Source: Celoporthe dispersa
Taxonomy: Eukaryota > Ascomycota > Sordariomycetes > Diaporthales > Cryphonectriaceae
Direction of reading: 5' to 3'
NCBI GenBank assembly: GCA_016584495.1
Contig: WAID01000010.1
Span: forward strand, 558,001-622,000
Length of the DNA: 64,000 bases
The translations under genes and the position numbers were made by a program. The notes beneath the pieces were generated by a model. The model searched no databases and was not told the origin of the DNA. It worked only from the letters and a program-made list of their open reading frames with translations. The number at the start of each line of letters is the position of its first letter. Within the stretch, counting starts at the first letter, position 1. Positions 10,997 through 23,994 of the stretch are shown here, piece after piece.

Positions 10997-12354
10997 ACCA
11001 CAGGTTTTATAGAAGTTGGCGCTGCTTGGAGGTATTCATCGGTGGCTGGGATACATTGCTAGCTGCGTGCTGAGATAAAGATAAGTCGTCAGCCTCTTAT
11101 TATGCCAGACTTATTCAGCTCTATAATTGGTACTATGCAAAAAAGGGTAGTATATGCGGTTGCTCGGTTGCTGGGTCGCTACGAACTAGCCTGAGTGAGC
11201 ATTGAGAACGAGAGAGTGAGTACCAGCGGGCCTAAATCCATCCGAATGGAGTACTGTGCGGCTAGGATAAGGGTTACACAATCGGGCTTGCTTCTCTTTG
11301 GTACTGAACTCGGCGGCCTACTGCACCAAGCGTAGCTAACATATTGCAATAGCATCACACATAATTTCACAAATTGTGCCTAGCGTCTTTCAAGTGCTGC
11401 AGTGCGTAGTAACTTGATGAATAACCCCGCCTTAGAGACGGGTCCCAGAGGGGTCTGAAACGGTCTGTATCTGTTGGAATGCTGCGTGGCTGATAGCGGA
11501 ATAAGCGAGAACCAGAGTATAGAGGCCGTCCGTTCGAGAAGTTGGATGTTATGCTTACTCAGACCAACAGAGTTGGGAAGGATTCCCTTAGTTCTGGCAG
11601 CGACAGAAGTTGACGTGAAAGCTGTTACGGTCAAGCAGTCAGTGACGAAAGCAAAATGATTTCTTAATTAAAAGCTGCCGTCCCGTCAAGGAACAGTTCA
11701 CCGTGAGCAATCGCTATTCACCAGATTCGAATCACTACATCACATCGCCTTGAGCTTAAAATTAAAAGTAACATCGTTTCTCTATTCTATGACGTATTGC
11801 CATCTTCACCAACATGTATTTTCTTTTTCAAAACTAAACCAGGTTTCCTCTCTGCGAGCACGGTGTCGGGAAATCCTACACCTCGTGCTGCTATCGATGC
11901 TTTAATAGCTGTAGCAGATCCAACGAAGTGTTCGACCAGTCTGAGTTCATATGAGTTCTATAAGTGTTGGGTTGGTCAAGACCTCGCAGTTGGAACTCAT
12001 CTTTTTTCGGTGGCGGCTACCCGCGACACGTCCATTGATGCAGCAGACAGGACCCTCATCTCTGCTGGTCGGAATGCAGTCAACGCAAATCACTGCAAGT
12101 TAACCTCCTTCACCTTCAGACAATATGGTGTATCCTCTTGTGGAAAATACACCATTCCAGGCCTCTAACATGCTTTCCTCCATTATTTCTCTAGCACTCC
12201 TGAATGGGGTGTGCTCCCATAAGAGTTCCCGTTGTAATTGGCCTTGGAGCACAGCTTTGTCACCATAGAAGCAGATTCACTTGTAGCCCCGGCGTAGACC
12301 ATCCCACCGCGAGAGAGCGACCTCGGCGCCAACTTCCATTTTTATAATAGTTAA
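10997..12354. other. Intergenic, nothing certain
   Basis: A plus-strand open frame at 11797-12168 (123 codons) has low-complexity Ser/Ala/Thr composition and no recognised motif, so it is left uncalled. No repeats were noticed. Confidence 0.45.
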
Positions 12355-13803
12355 CTATCTGCGATTGTACATCCTCCCTTTTCGCGATAAAAGCGAGCTG
12401 AATATGATAATGGTACCCGCTACTATGCACACACCGGCCCATGTCCAGGACGCCCAAAATCCACCACTGCGTATTAGAGCACCAGCAATAGGGGTACCAA
12501 ACAACATTCCAAACGACATGACTGTGAATGCCATACCAAATCGTGTGCCAATAACTTCTGGGCTATGAGAAGATAGGCTGACGTAAACAGAAGGTTGCAA
12601 AGCAAAAAAAGCTCCTGTTAGGAAGCCGTAAAAACAAACCAGAGCTATCATGCCAGCCAGACCCGTTTCTACAGCCATAAAGCAAAATGTAACGATGGAA
12701 GAAAATCCAGCCACGACAACGATCAGATATTGGGGATCGATTTTGATGGCCAAATAGCCAACGAGAATTCGACCGACAGTGGACACACTGTTCAAGATTG
12801 ACAGTAGATCGTCACCGGTGAGATGACTCTGCTGTGAGGTCCTCGTGAGAATCTCGCTAGTATAGCTTGGCACATAGAAATATGGCACATATAGGCCGAG
12901 AAAAATGGTAAAGCATCCAACCACGAAGAGGCAGTAGGGTGCTTCTTGGAGGGCTGTCGGATCGTATAGGGCGCGATGTTGTCGCTTCGTCCCCAACCCC
13001 GAGTGCGCTGACGTGGATGGTATTCGCATCGTGGCGTTTGCGAAGCCGAGTGTCCCCAGGACGATGAACCCAATGACTCTCACAGCCCATCCGAATTCCA
13101 TGGAAGAATTAAGTCTTCGAAATATAATAGGAAAGACCACGCCACCAACTCCGCTTCCACATGCAGCGAGTCCGTTAGCCAGTGGTAGGCGTGTATCAAA
13201 CCATAAGCTTGGCACTCCGACGGAGAGGATCGCCAGGCAGCCCGTCCCCACGCCGATGCACGCACCCTGTGCAAGAAGAAGCTGCCAGAGATTCGAGGAT
13301 GCGCTCTGGGCCATAGTGCCACCAATAATGAGAAGGCTACCGATAGCTAACAGGTGTTTGAAGTAACCCATGTCGAACAGCGGCCCCGTAACGACACCAA
13401 GGAATACCATGAGAAAGGACTGCAACGATCCGATGGTGGATATTTCGAAGGACGTGTGGCTGGAGAGCAAATGAGAGGCATAATACTCCTCGAATGCGCC
13501 GAAGGAGGTTATCAAACCTAGATAAAAGAGTAAGCCACTGTACGCACCCTAGAATATCTACTTTGGTAATGCTTGGTAAAATGTTCGGACCAAGAAATCT
13601 TTTACTTTGAAATTATGGAAATAGGTACACTGTTAAAACTTACCCCATGTGTTCAAATATAAAAAGAAAGCTCCAGCGACCTGGAGCCAAGCTTGAATGC
13701 CTCCATCGGCGCGGGCCTTCGGTCGGTCTGGTACCGCGGCGGTTTCAATAACGGCTTTAGAAATCTCGGCCGACTGTTCGCCATTGACATGCCTTGCGCT
13801 CAT
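12355..13803 (-). CDS. MFS transporter, monocarboxylate (MCT/MCH) type
   Basis: Two exons, 13803-13644 and 13517-12355, are joined across a 126-bp intron (GTAAGT donor, TCTAG acceptor) and give a 440-residue protein. Exon 1 supplies a charged N-tail and the first helix start (GGIQAWLQVAGAFFLYLNTWG). The join then reads LITSFGAFEEYY, the conserved TM1 region of fungal MCT-like permeases. About 12 hydrophobic helices follow, with Gly-rich TM4-5 (ACIGVGTGCLAILSVGVPS and GLAACGSGVGG) and the loop RILVGYLA. The protein would move an organic acid or product across the plasma membrane by proton symport, as in the family. It lies just downstream of, and on the same strand as, the FAD monooxygenase, about 0.8 kb away, consistent with export or import of that pathway's compound. 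No lesion is seen. Confidence 0.88.
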
Positions 13804-14573
13804 AATGCAGGGTGAAGATGGCTGTCCAGGCGCTGTCTACTGCTTTTCGTTAGTTTCGCTTCTTGTCCTCATCTAAAAACGATTCCCCAAATTGTTATAA
13901 ACATGATTCGAAATTGTGGTCTTATACGCAGTTACAAATAATCTGTTCATAGCGTTGTGCAGACCAGGCTAACGGCGATTTCTTGAGAGATTTTGATACG
14001 AATGCGAGGCTTAAGCTTGACCCACTGATCCTTCTTGGAAGGAGACAAGATCGCAAATGCGAAACCCCCCCCCCCCCAGCCTTCCCCTGCCACAGTGGCC
14101 TATATTTCGGCCCAATCTTGGTACCGGCATGTACGAGGCAGCGGGCGCGGCTGTGGCTTGCCTTTTTCAACGGGTATTCCCGATGATCCATTCGGAATGT
14201 CACCTCTATAGCTAAGTATTTTGACAAGGTGTGTCCTTGCTCGTACTATGCACATCCGGACCCACCTGTGCCTTGATTTCTGTAAATCCTAGTTCGGGCT
14301 GCAGGCCGGATTTCAATATGCTTAGTCCCACGAAATGATCACCCTGTTATGTTACTATAGATCCTTGGGACTCCTTCGTGTACGCACTGTACTAGTTTGA
14401 GTACTGCTAAGTCATTCACCATATTCGTCCTTAAGATTAGGAAGCGGTGTCAAGAACTATTCTATAATGCTCCAAATTTATCTGTAACGAAAAGATTCCT
14501 TGCTCCATCATTTTTGAAGTACATAACATGTAGGGAGTTTATATGCGTGAGAAACATTTTGATTTTGGTATTT
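13804..14573. other. Intergenic, with a poly-C tract
   Basis: Promoter side of the MFS gene and 3' flank of the FAD monooxygenase. It contains a run of 13 C (14065-14077). No gene was recognised. Confidence 0.5.
14065..14077. repeat. Poly-C homopolymer, 13 nt
   Basis: Run of 13 C bases on the plus strand in the intergenic region between the transporter and the monooxygenase. Confidence 0.9.
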
Positions 14574-16390
14574 TCAGTCTAATACTTCAGACAAGTACGA
14601 CATCCAACTATGACCTTCGCCCACAAAGCCTATATACATGTCAGGCCTTACAACAACAACGAAACTGTCCAAAGTTGCGATCACAGGCTCAGCCACGGTC
14701 CAAACCTCACTCCCAGCCTCGGTGAGTGCTGAAGTGCCTGCTGGGAGTATCTTGTAAAACAAGGCCTGGGAGGGTGGAGGCCAAGTAGTCTCCACTTCCA
14801 AATTCTCATTGCCGAACATAAGAATGCAGAACTTGCCATACTCAGCAAGGGGAGTAGATGCGGCTCGCCTGTCCGTCACTGCCCAAGAGGCACAAGTCAG
14901 GACAGCGATGACCAGAGGTCCAGCAAGCGAGATTTTCGCGACCGCCGGTGTGGACCAATTCGGAATGTACCCAGTCGTATGCGACACCCATGCCCGTAAT
15001 ATAGCCTGCATTTGTCTCAATCGTCTGGACATATTGTTTTGCTGAGTGCAGGGTGTCCCTGACTAGTCGAGATGCAACGTCAATGACGCCTTGGGCTACG
15101 GCACGGCGCTCTGTATCATAGCTGCGCAAAAGCTTGGTTTTGGCACCAGGGGTGAGTTTTAGCTGACCATTGACTGCGGCCACGATATACGCCAGCCGCC
15201 AAGCCAATGCAAATGCGTCGGCTATACCCGTATTGAGTCCCTGGCCGCCATTGACGGAGTGGACGTGGGCAGCGTCGCCAGCCAAACAAACACGGCCTTC
15301 CCCTGATTTTTGTTACAAAGGTGCCGGCGATGCGTTCTTTGACTGTCGTCATGTCAGTCTCATCATCTTTGGCTACGAACCATGAACAACGAGTTCTCCA
15401 CGGGACGAGAAGGCGACACTCACTCTCAAACGTGCTGAACCACTCTGTCTTGACAAAGTCAATTTGGTGGGGGCGCATATGCTCTCGAATGGACGCTTCT
15501 GAGTTTGCCTGAGTTTTTTCTTGATCCAGGTCTAGCAGCGTGTAGAATCTCGCCATACCCCTCTCTCTGGGAATCCAGCTCACACGACTCTTTCCTTGGC
15601 GCTGGAAAGTGACAATCTCGTCGGCGCGAGGGAAGTCCGTGTCGATGAAAGTGTCCAACACAGTCCACACCATCTCCGGCTTGGTGCCTTGGAAGCTTAT
15701 TCCCATGAGATTTCGCACCGTCGACCGAGCTCCATCGGCGCCTACAACGTATTTGCTGTAGATGACTGGGTGGTCTTCATTGTCCGTCGTGGTCCTGACT
15801 GACAAGTCTGACTCGACGATGGAAACACATCGCGTATCAAAGAGCACCTGAGTGGTCTGCAGGCGAGAGGCAAAAGTGCGTTCCACAATAGGCTGCCCAA
15901 CCATTAGAAAATTCTTGTGCAGCGTGTGTTCAAGACCAGTCCACCAGTGGCTCTGGCGCGAAGTCCAGGCACCGTTTTCGTATGTCGAACTTGCTAAGGT
16001 CATAACACTGTCAACAATGAAACTGGCCGCCCTTCGATATTTTCAGTGCCAAAGTACTAGTAGAACTTACTGTTACATTTAAGGCCCTGTGGAAGCAGTT
16101 CTTCTAGCACGCCAACTACCTCGAGATACTGTTGGGTCCTGGCATTAAGGGCATCCGCCCGGCCTAGATCCAGGGTCGAGGGCTTGTTCTCGATGATGCA
16201 GACTGAAGCCCCTAGCCTTTCACAGAGTAGGCCAGTGAGCAGGCCAGTAGGGCCACCTGCGTAACAGAGAGTGGGTCTTTAGTATGTGGATGCGAGTAGG
16301 TGTTACTCTTCAAGATGGCTACGGAAACTCTAGCTTACCTCCAACAATGGCTATGTCCACCGATATCTCCAAAGGCTCAACAGATGGCAT
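14574..16390 (-). CDS. FAD-dependent aromatic monooxygenase (phenol hydroxylase / MhpA type), two frameshifts
   Basis: Exons 16390-16339, 16256-16071, 15993-15424 and 15342-14574 give about 524 residues if two extra bases are ignored. Visible motifs are the dinucleotide fold VGGGPTGLLTGLL at the N-terminus, VVGADGARSTVR (DG motif) and GDAAHVHSVNGGQGLNTG (GD motif), followed by a thioredoxin-like C-terminal end (VVVVRPDMYIGFVGEG). Such enzymes (PF01494 family) hydroxylate phenolic rings using NAD(P)H and O2. The frame is broken twice in exon 4: a T5 run at 15307-15311 and a G4 run at 14849-14852 each hold one base too many. Ignoring one base at each gives a frame of exactly 525 codons with all motifs. 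This may be a recent pseudogene, but homopolymer sequencing error is at least as likely. The gene is divergent from the isocyanide synthase. Confidence 0.85.
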
Positions 16391-18054
16391 TATATCGATT
16401 TGTTTGTGTCCACAGAGTGCGTACTTAGGTGAGAAGTAGAAACCTATGGGCTCTCCTCGCTACCTGACCCAAACTTATAGCAGAGAAAAAAGCTAAGTAA
16501 AGGGCCACATGTGCTGCTACCTTTGTGACCTTGGATATTGTAAGTGAACGTGCCATCGGACGACATGAACTGTGTTTGCGTTGTATGTGGGCCCCGGGAG
16601 ACAAATAGAGTTCTCGGATAATTCTAGGTGCTTCATGATTAAGGTGGTAATGGGGCCATTTAAAGTATGTGGGTTCCGATGCATTCACATCGGGTGGGAC
16701 ATCGGGATGTGGGATGCATGTATTGGTCTGGAATTGGCTCTACATGGTACGATATACTCGTCATAGAGGAATACCCCTCGTTCTATGACTCTTTGACAGA
16801 GCCTCTGACGATGTAAGAACAGTTAGAGTTTTTGCGCGGCCAACGGCAGCGTCAGGTGCTCCCTGTCCGTAGCTGAGTACGTATCTTGTATCAACGATGA
16901 CGCATCTATCCTGCATCAGCACTGCCGCCGCACTAAGTGCTCTTCGGCAATATCAAGTTCTATAAGTTTAGAAAAGACTTAGCGAGATATTCATGCTTCA
17001 GGAGAAAAGGCAGAGTGTTGGAATCTGAAAGATTTCTAGCTACTTATTTCGACCTATTCCGTAACTTGCATAATAATTCAAATATAGCACTTGACACCAT
17101 TCATAAGTTCTGGAGTTGTGAACCTGAATGTCTTACATTAAATTACGATTGTGTGTTTAGCCCGCACAATACCATGCCTTCTTGTTCAGTTATACCACGC
17201 CCATCAGCACCCCTGCTTCTCTATTCGGTTTTCATGCTCCAACACCTCCTGATCCTCTCGGATTCCCCCCCTGTATATCGCAAGCGCGCGGTCTTGGCTT
17301 CATCAAAGGTGGAATGTAAACAGAGAAGCTGCTGACTCGACTTGATGCATCCTGCTCGAACACTACCTTTCTCACCTGTCGTTTCGGGGACCGAACCATT
17401 CCAGGATCAAGCTTTATAATACGTAAGAAATGCTATGTTACATAGCTCTGTGGTTGAAAGCTTACCCTTTATCTTCCAGACATGTCACTGTAAGTCCTTA
17501 TTGTTCGGCGTTCGCCATCTTGCCACTCTCTTCTTGGATGGTTGGACTCCATCTACACTGGTCCCCCACGCGACAAGGGCAGGCAGGGGCTTAAAGAAAT
17601 ACCCACAGCGCCAAAGACGCGCGCTATGTAGCGGTACCAGCTGATATTTTCGCAGCCCTCTCTGGGTGTGGTAGGCAAGAAAGCAGATTCTTCTTGTTTT
17701 GCTTCTGTTTTTCTGCGCTCCCACCTCTCGAGACAGACCGAGGCCAGGAGGCCATGTCCCGGCTAAGGTGCTTCTTGCAGAATCAATAGTAAGAAGTGAC
17801 CTGATGAGACGTCATCTATTGGTAAGCATAGGGTAAAGCGACTGGACAGGGGTTTAAAATTTCGGTCCGATATCACAATATTTATTCATATCACTCCTCG
17901 TAGGAGTCGGTTATCATACCTTGAAAGATACAATGTTCTCCAAACCCGTCAACTTCAGTCACGCTCGTCCGGTTTTCCTGCGTTATTCGTACCTAGCTCT
18001 CCTTCCAACCTCTAGCACAGACCCGCCATTCCACATCCCATAGGTGCAGAGAAG
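16391..18054. promoter_or_regulatory. Divergent promoter region between monooxygenase and isocyanide synthase genes
   Basis: A gene-free stretch of about 1.66 kb separates the start of the FAD monooxygenase (minus) from the start of the isocyanide synthase (plus). It would hold both promoters. Short frames here show no recognisable protein. I could not pick out a specific operator; the shared location is the only evidence for co-regulation. Confidence 0.4.
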
Positions 18055-20183
18055 ATGATCGCAGTCGACACTGTCACCATCCAGAATGAGTTGCTGCAGT
18101 CATTCATCCACCTGCAGGCTCCCAAATCACCGCTTGGTGGTGATCTGTCTAAGCTTAGTCAATTGATGACTACGTCTTCCAATATCTTAAATGTCTTGTG
18201 CCGTTACCGCATGGGTCTGGGGGAGCAAAGTGACACGCGAGCAGACGAAGGGTATTTCAGATTTTTGGCACTTGTCTATAGCCATGTCAAGGTTCGTTAG
18301 CTGATTTCAATACCGTCTCCCTTGATGTGGCTGGTATATGGAAGTGCCTACCGTTCTATTCGTTATGGCTAACGTTCTTAACATGTTTAGGCTAACAGGC
18401 CGGTTCCTCTTTGTCTCCCGGCGTTTCCCTTCAAATCACCCAACACGCAGTCAAAGGTCCTAGGCCCACTGCCAGATAAGGGGGAAGAATTTGCGTTGGC
18501 TCATTTGAACGGACTTTGCCTAGCTGTCAAGGACGTATATGAGCCAGGCGCCAACTTGGTCATCATCTCCGACGGATTGGTGTACAACGGTAAGTTCACC
18601 CACGCCGAAGCCGCGTTAACTCTCTAGGGCTAGAAATCTCATTATTGACCATACTAGATCTCCTTGGTGTTCCAGATAGGGACGTATGGACATATGGCGA
18701 GACGCTGAGAGCCATGTGTCTGGAGAAGGGTTTTAACCAGATCAGCTTTGCTCGTCTTAACCAACTCATCCATATCGAACACGATGTCAAATTGAGTGAG
18801 ATCACATACGTGGCCAATGCCACACGATTCCGCTCAGCACTCGTTACTACCTATGCCAAGGACGATTGGGACCCAAGCAAGGAGATCTCTCAAAGCGAAG
18901 ATACCTGTCTGACGTACCGCGGCTATATTAAGTTTCTGCAAACTGACTTGCAGCACGTCTATCCAGTGGGGGAAACGAGAAGCAACAAAAGCTTCAAGGC
19001 CGCCATCGAATATATTGCCAAGCAAATGTTGAAGCGCGGGCAGGCGTTCGCTCACGCTGTTCGCGAGAACTTTCCCGATCACGTACGTCTATCGATCCAT
19101 CCATCGACAGGGGAAAGCAAAATATCCATCAGCACACTCCCGACGACGTCACCCACTTTCACCACACCTTGGCATTGTGCCGTAGCATTCGACATCGATG
19201 GCACCCTCCGCTCAGGTCACCGTGCGCATTTCGACACCAGTGAGGAGTACGATCTTGTCTACGAGAACGGCCGACCAAGCTATTATCGCCACCGGTTTCT
19301 CAGCGCCCTGGTAACCTGGGAGAAAGCCACCGTCACAGCGTCTCCCATATACCCCTGCGGTATGATACTTAGACCTGATGGCTCCCGTAAATTGTACATC
19401 GAGGACATCGACGCATCCAAGGTCAGAGCTCTGGCTGAACATAATTCACCAGTCGTCCTCCGTGGCTTCAAGAAGACCACGGATCGCGTGAGATATGAGG
19501 CCAAGGCCTACGAACTCGGCACTCCAAGCCCCTGGCTCTTTGGTCTCGTGTTAGAGGTCAAGGATGGCGGTGCAGACACGAGGGGTCTGAACAACGTGCT
19601 CAGTGCAGAATGGATGCCTTTTCACTTCGACGGGATGTTCAAGACGACCCCTACGGGTCGACTGCACGAGGATGGCAGCGAAGAAGTCAGGCCTAATCCG
19701 CCACGATTCCAGATGTTCACAAGTGTCACACCAAGTCCTAAGGACACCGGCTTTACACTCTTCTCGGCAAGCGCCCAACTGTTCAGATATTTGCCCGAGG
19801 CATTGCCGCTGGGCTATCTGAGGCAACTCTCGTGGAGTGTGACGACGACCAGCTTCGGGGCACCAAAACTGAAGAATCTCCCTCTTATTCTCGATCATCC
19901 TACCACTAGGAAGCCCATATTGTCTTATCATGAACCTTGGCCGCAGAATAAGACCAAGTTTGAGGCTACGCTGGTGGACATACAAGGTGAAGGCGTGGAT
20001 GCGGGAAGGAGCGCTTTCATCTGTACTGTACTTGATTCCCTACTACATGATCGACGAGTAGCCTATTGGCACTCGTGGGAGAAGGGCGACTTTCTGGTCA
20101 GTGATAACCTGGCGATGTTGCATACTAGGAGCGACTTTACCGCTGGATGCGATCGCGAGCTGTGGCGAATTCATTTTGACTAA
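18055..20183 (+). CDS. Isocyanide synthase, Dit1/PvcA domain fused to TauD-like dioxygenase domain
   Basis: Three exons, 18055-18291, 18391-18589 and 18658-20183, give 653 residues with clean phases. The first donor (GTTCGT) is weak, the second (GTAAGT) canonical. Residues ~20-330 show the Dit1/PvcA signatures: PAFPFKSPNTQSKVLG, LPDKGEEFALAHLNGLC, SDGLVYND and a Tyr/Arg-rich stretch near SFARLNQLI. This domain converts an amino acid to an isonitrile using ribulose-5-phosphate in characterised members. Residues ~370-653 are a TauD/PvcB-like Fe(II)/2-oxoglutarate dioxygenase: His468-x-Asp470 (FHFDGMF), a distal His634 (MLHTRSDF) and the Arg-containing C-terminus (RELWRIHF), able to desaturate or decarboxylate the product. 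The fused ICS-TauD layout is known from fungal isocyanide clusters. The product cannot be predicted. The gene appears intact. Confidence 0.92.
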
Positions 20184-20240
20184 GTAGCTTTGCAACAAAT
20201 TTTTCCAAAAGATTTCCTACTTTGAAGAAGTAAATGCTAC

Positions 20241-22128
20241 CTATTCTTCCAAGGTCCGGCCGATCATAATAGCAGCTTGGTCATTAGTCAGATCAACCGG
20301 CTTGCCGGCCTCGCCTTCCAGGACAATATGGCGTTCGCTTCCATCCTCAAGCACGACGATTGGCATGCGGATTTTTGGCATGGTGAGCTGTGCTCCTCTA
20401 CCGAGTATAAATTCTTTGTTTTGCATATGGTTGTACTCGCCAGGAGTTCAGTAGAGATAAACTGCGATTCCTTCAGTCCAATCCTCTTCTAGTCCCTTCA
20501 AAAGCGACTTGCCATCCGTTTGATTATCCTCTATTTTCGTTCTCAAAATGTTGTGCTGGAAAAAAGCCTCATCTGCACGGGTGAAATCTTCAGCTACAAC
20601 TTGATCTCGACAAGGAAAGGGATACCTCTTGTGGTGAATCCAGTACGAGATGTCGAAGCCGGCATCATGGGGGACTTGGATGGAGGCCTTTAGGCGCCTC
20701 AGCAAGGTACTGATCTCAATAGGCCACACTGTATCCACAGTCTCGCGCACGATTCTAATTCCGTGTTGTCCTCGAAATGCTGGCAGCTGTTCTCTAATAC
20801 CGTCTTGTGATGGGAACTGAGGCCAGGAGGGCAAATTGGTCTCGCAGAAGAGGTTGAGCTGGACAGACTGCGGTACAAGGAGCTTTTGTCGCATAAGGCG
20901 CTCGGCGGTCTTCCGCCACCTTCCGGAAAGAATATCATCATCTTCATTGAGATGCAATTCAATTTCGATGGATCGTAATGACATCATGGCACACTTAGGC
21001 ACCAGTCTCGTAAAAGAAGACGTTCGGGTTGTTTATATCGAAGCTATTCTGGCTGAAGAATATGTGGCGCGCATGGTCAGTAAAGGCGCGACTGACAAGG
21101 AAGAGGGCCGTCGGTGGCATCCAGCAAGTGCAGTTTGGCGTATATGCAGCGAGGTGCCGACTGCAGAAAGACGGCGAGATAAACGGCCGCGGTTCGAATT
21201 TGCTGCGACAGTCCAGGAACTGACAGGCCCAGTGTGTGCAGAGAAAACACCCAGGTTTGGCGCGCGAGTGAACAGGATTCGGTAATAAATGCGGACATTT
21301 ATTGCACCTGTTGTGTTTTGAGCAGTTCAGGTGCGCTTCAGGATGACATGTCGAGTTGTAAGGAGGACCATTATTAGGTAAGAGACAGCCGGTACGGCTG
21401 AGAGTGTAACCCTCGCCAATGTTCCAGGTGACTTGATTTAGAGGCGCGACGAGATCGGTATATTCAAGGATCTTGAGACGTAGCTCGATCTGCAGCGACA
21501 TGAAAGAGTGGAAGGTTTTCTGTGGCTCCGGCCATCGCCCCATCGCTTGTAGCGCGGCCTGCCGAGCCTTTCGACCAAGACTGTCTTCATACCTGCTGCT
21601 CTGATGCCTGCTACCGCCAAGTCTGATCTCGCAACCGCGTAGACGGGGTAAGTAGCGGAGAAGGGTGTCTATTATGAGATCCGCGGTTGACTCATCGGGG
21701 ACATCGCACGCAAGACTGAGTTGTAGACAGTCTGGCAGAATATGAGGACCAAAAATCGCAGCGGCGCGCGACCATTCAAGAGGTTGGTTGGTTCTTGCGT
21801 CAAGAGTCAGGCAAAGGTGTTGTAAACTCGCGGACGCTGGTGCCGGGAAATGGCATAGCAAATGCAGATCAGAGCCTGTGGCGTAGAAGCGGTTTCTCGA
21901 GAAGAAAATTTGCAACACCTCTACCGCAACCTTTCGACACACGAGCCGCAAGGTGCAATACGTCTTCAGGTCGGGGAAATGGAAAAGCTCGCGTATGGTC
22001 AGTCGCGCAACCCGCGAGAAAGTATTGGCCCGCTCCTTTCGATTGAGCTGGATTCTGCTCTCGGTGGGTAGGCCAGCTTGAAAGTAGATCCGCTGGCGGA
22101 TAGCAGTAGGTAGTTGGACAAAGTTCAT
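20241..22128 (-). CDS. F-box-like protein with repeated modules, one frameshift
   Basis: The N-terminal module begins LPTAIRQRIYFQAGLP, and a second F-box-like start (FMSLQIELRLKILEYTDL) occurs near residue 210. Both match the 'LP.E.R..IY' style of fungal F-box proteins, which would recruit targets to an SCF ubiquitin ligase. A Cys/His-rich region (CSKHNRCNKCPHL, CFLCTHWACQFLDC) lies between the second module and NNPNVFF. At 21012-21015 (A4 on plus) one base is in excess; ignoring it joins NPNVFF to PKCAMMSLRSIEIEL and keeps one frame to 20448. A further intron (20388-20462, acceptor CAG) could splice to a 49-codon end encoding KIRMPIVVLEDGSERHIV, giving about 603 residues. Otherwise that end is a separate small ORF. 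Borders of the last exon are uncertain. Confidence 0.65.
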
Positions 22129-23994
22129 GTTTGCTCCGTGAGAGTGAGGTTGAAGGGGCGCGATTCTGTCAGACTCAAACCCAAATCAAAATCTCAGAAT
22201 GTGATACAGAGATTTGACGTTTGCCCGTAGAGTGAGCCTGCGGTTGCTTGTCCAACCACCTAAGGCAAGCCGCGGCAGTGTCTTGCGCCTTGCTTGGCGC
22301 GCTTGGCGCTCCTTTGCCTCGGTTTCTCAGAACTTAGATAAGCAAGCTTACAATCAACATGCAGCTAGAACAAGACCCTGCACAGCTGAATTTAGGCACA
22401 AAAGGCATGTACAGTTTGATTGCCATTCAATCACAATTCCTTCACACAAGACAGCATTTAACCAGGTTTTGATGTACAATAGGAAGGGTATTGTGGAGCA
22501 ATTTCGAGTATCGTCTCCCTTAGAGCTATATACTTCTTTCGAAGCTGAGCACAACAAAACTCACATAGCGGACTGTTCATCTTTTGTTCCATTTAAGTAT
22601 TCGATTCTACAGCATCTGAGAGCTAAAGCAAAGCACAGAATAGCTAGAGCATTACCTGTGTTAATTCAGAAAAATTAGAACCTTGGAAGTTAAGAATGCA
22701 CTCCAAAACTCGTTGGCGCTAACAACCCAATTATAGGAAGGCCAGCTTACTACTAACAAAGTATGACACAAGATGGTGTGATAATAGAACAATATGCTTG
22801 CAAAGTTGGAGGCTGTGTCGGCGTTCTAAATGACACTACTTTCTTTTTATTGGGAGTTTCAGGTGTTATGGGCCAGCTGCTGCTTACTACCTGCATAATA
22901 AAATATGTTGGTTCTAATGTATGAGGTGAGCTTTCAGCTTTGTCACCTTAATGCTAGCCAATAAGCTCCTTCTTATAGTTGTTGGATATACTGCAAGTCA
23001 GTCAGTAACAAAATTGTTTCATAGAATAGCAATAGTGTTTAGGGTTAACAGATAGAAAATTTTAATTTGATTTCATTTCGTAATCCAATCAGGGCAATGA
23101 GGAGGAGCATATATCAAAGATTTGTTTCGCTTATTGAGATCTTAGCAATGAGATCCGAATAGTTTGTATGTTATGCTGAACCTTATAGCTATCTGATTCC
23201 GTAAAGAGCAGCTTGAAAGCAATTTCCTTGAAGTAGTTAAGTTATTATAAATACAGTTACTAAGGTTTGCGATAGTTTCAGTTATCAGGCTCACTGGTAT
23301 TACAGGGTTAACAGCAATAGCTAGTTTTTAAATCTAGTAAATCGATGTTCGGAGTTTAAAGGTCTTGAGAAAACACTATTATGTAAAAAATTGAATCACT
23401 AATATTGAGGTTCTTTTTTTCCTGACTCCGTTTTGGAGCCAACCAAACTTTGTTGTTTTCAGCTAAGCGCTTCCTATTCCTAATTATAACGGCGGTTCAA
23501 GATCACGTAATAAAGTAGAGTCGCCAGAAGACCGCATTAGTCTAGTTCAACTCGCTGATACAGCACCTGTAAGTAGGTACTCAAGGTCTCTATCCTGTAA
23601 CCAACCATAAGCTCAAATAAGCAGGTTCTGCTACAATATGAAACCTCTATAGGGTTGAAGATCAAAAAGCACATCCGTTAATTCCAACGTGGAAACTCGC
23701 AGGCCACGCATACCAGCTTTGTAGATGCGAAGCTGTCGAAGAAAAAAAGCTGGAGAATGTCAGGTGGTGTTGGCTGACGCAAAACGATACTACCACGCAG
23801 AGAATAGCATTATAGGAACTATAAAGATGCTTATAATAGTTTACAAAATGCTAGATATGGTGCTTTTCCTCTCTGACACTTGATTCTTCTCTCACCCCTT
23901 TTCAAAATTGTGCCATCTTTTACATCTTGCTACTTCAGACTCTCATTATTATCTTATATTCGTATTGCATCGATCTTCGACAGTCTTCCTTAGA
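22129..23994. other. Intergenic, largely AT-rich
   Basis: GC-moderate to about 22350, then AT-rich to 23880. An open frame at 22214-22678 crosses the composition boundary and has no recognised motif; it is not called. The last 100 bases (CT-rich, TACTTCAGACTC..) look like the 5' leader of the next gene. Confidence 0.45.

Noticed and set aside
11797..12168. 123-codon plus-strand open frame
   Set aside because: No recognised motif, Ser/Ala/Thr-rich composition and no splice or promoter support; may be chance.
22214..22678. 154-codon frame as a gene
   Set aside because: Crosses a sharp change in base composition and shows no domain or signal peptide.
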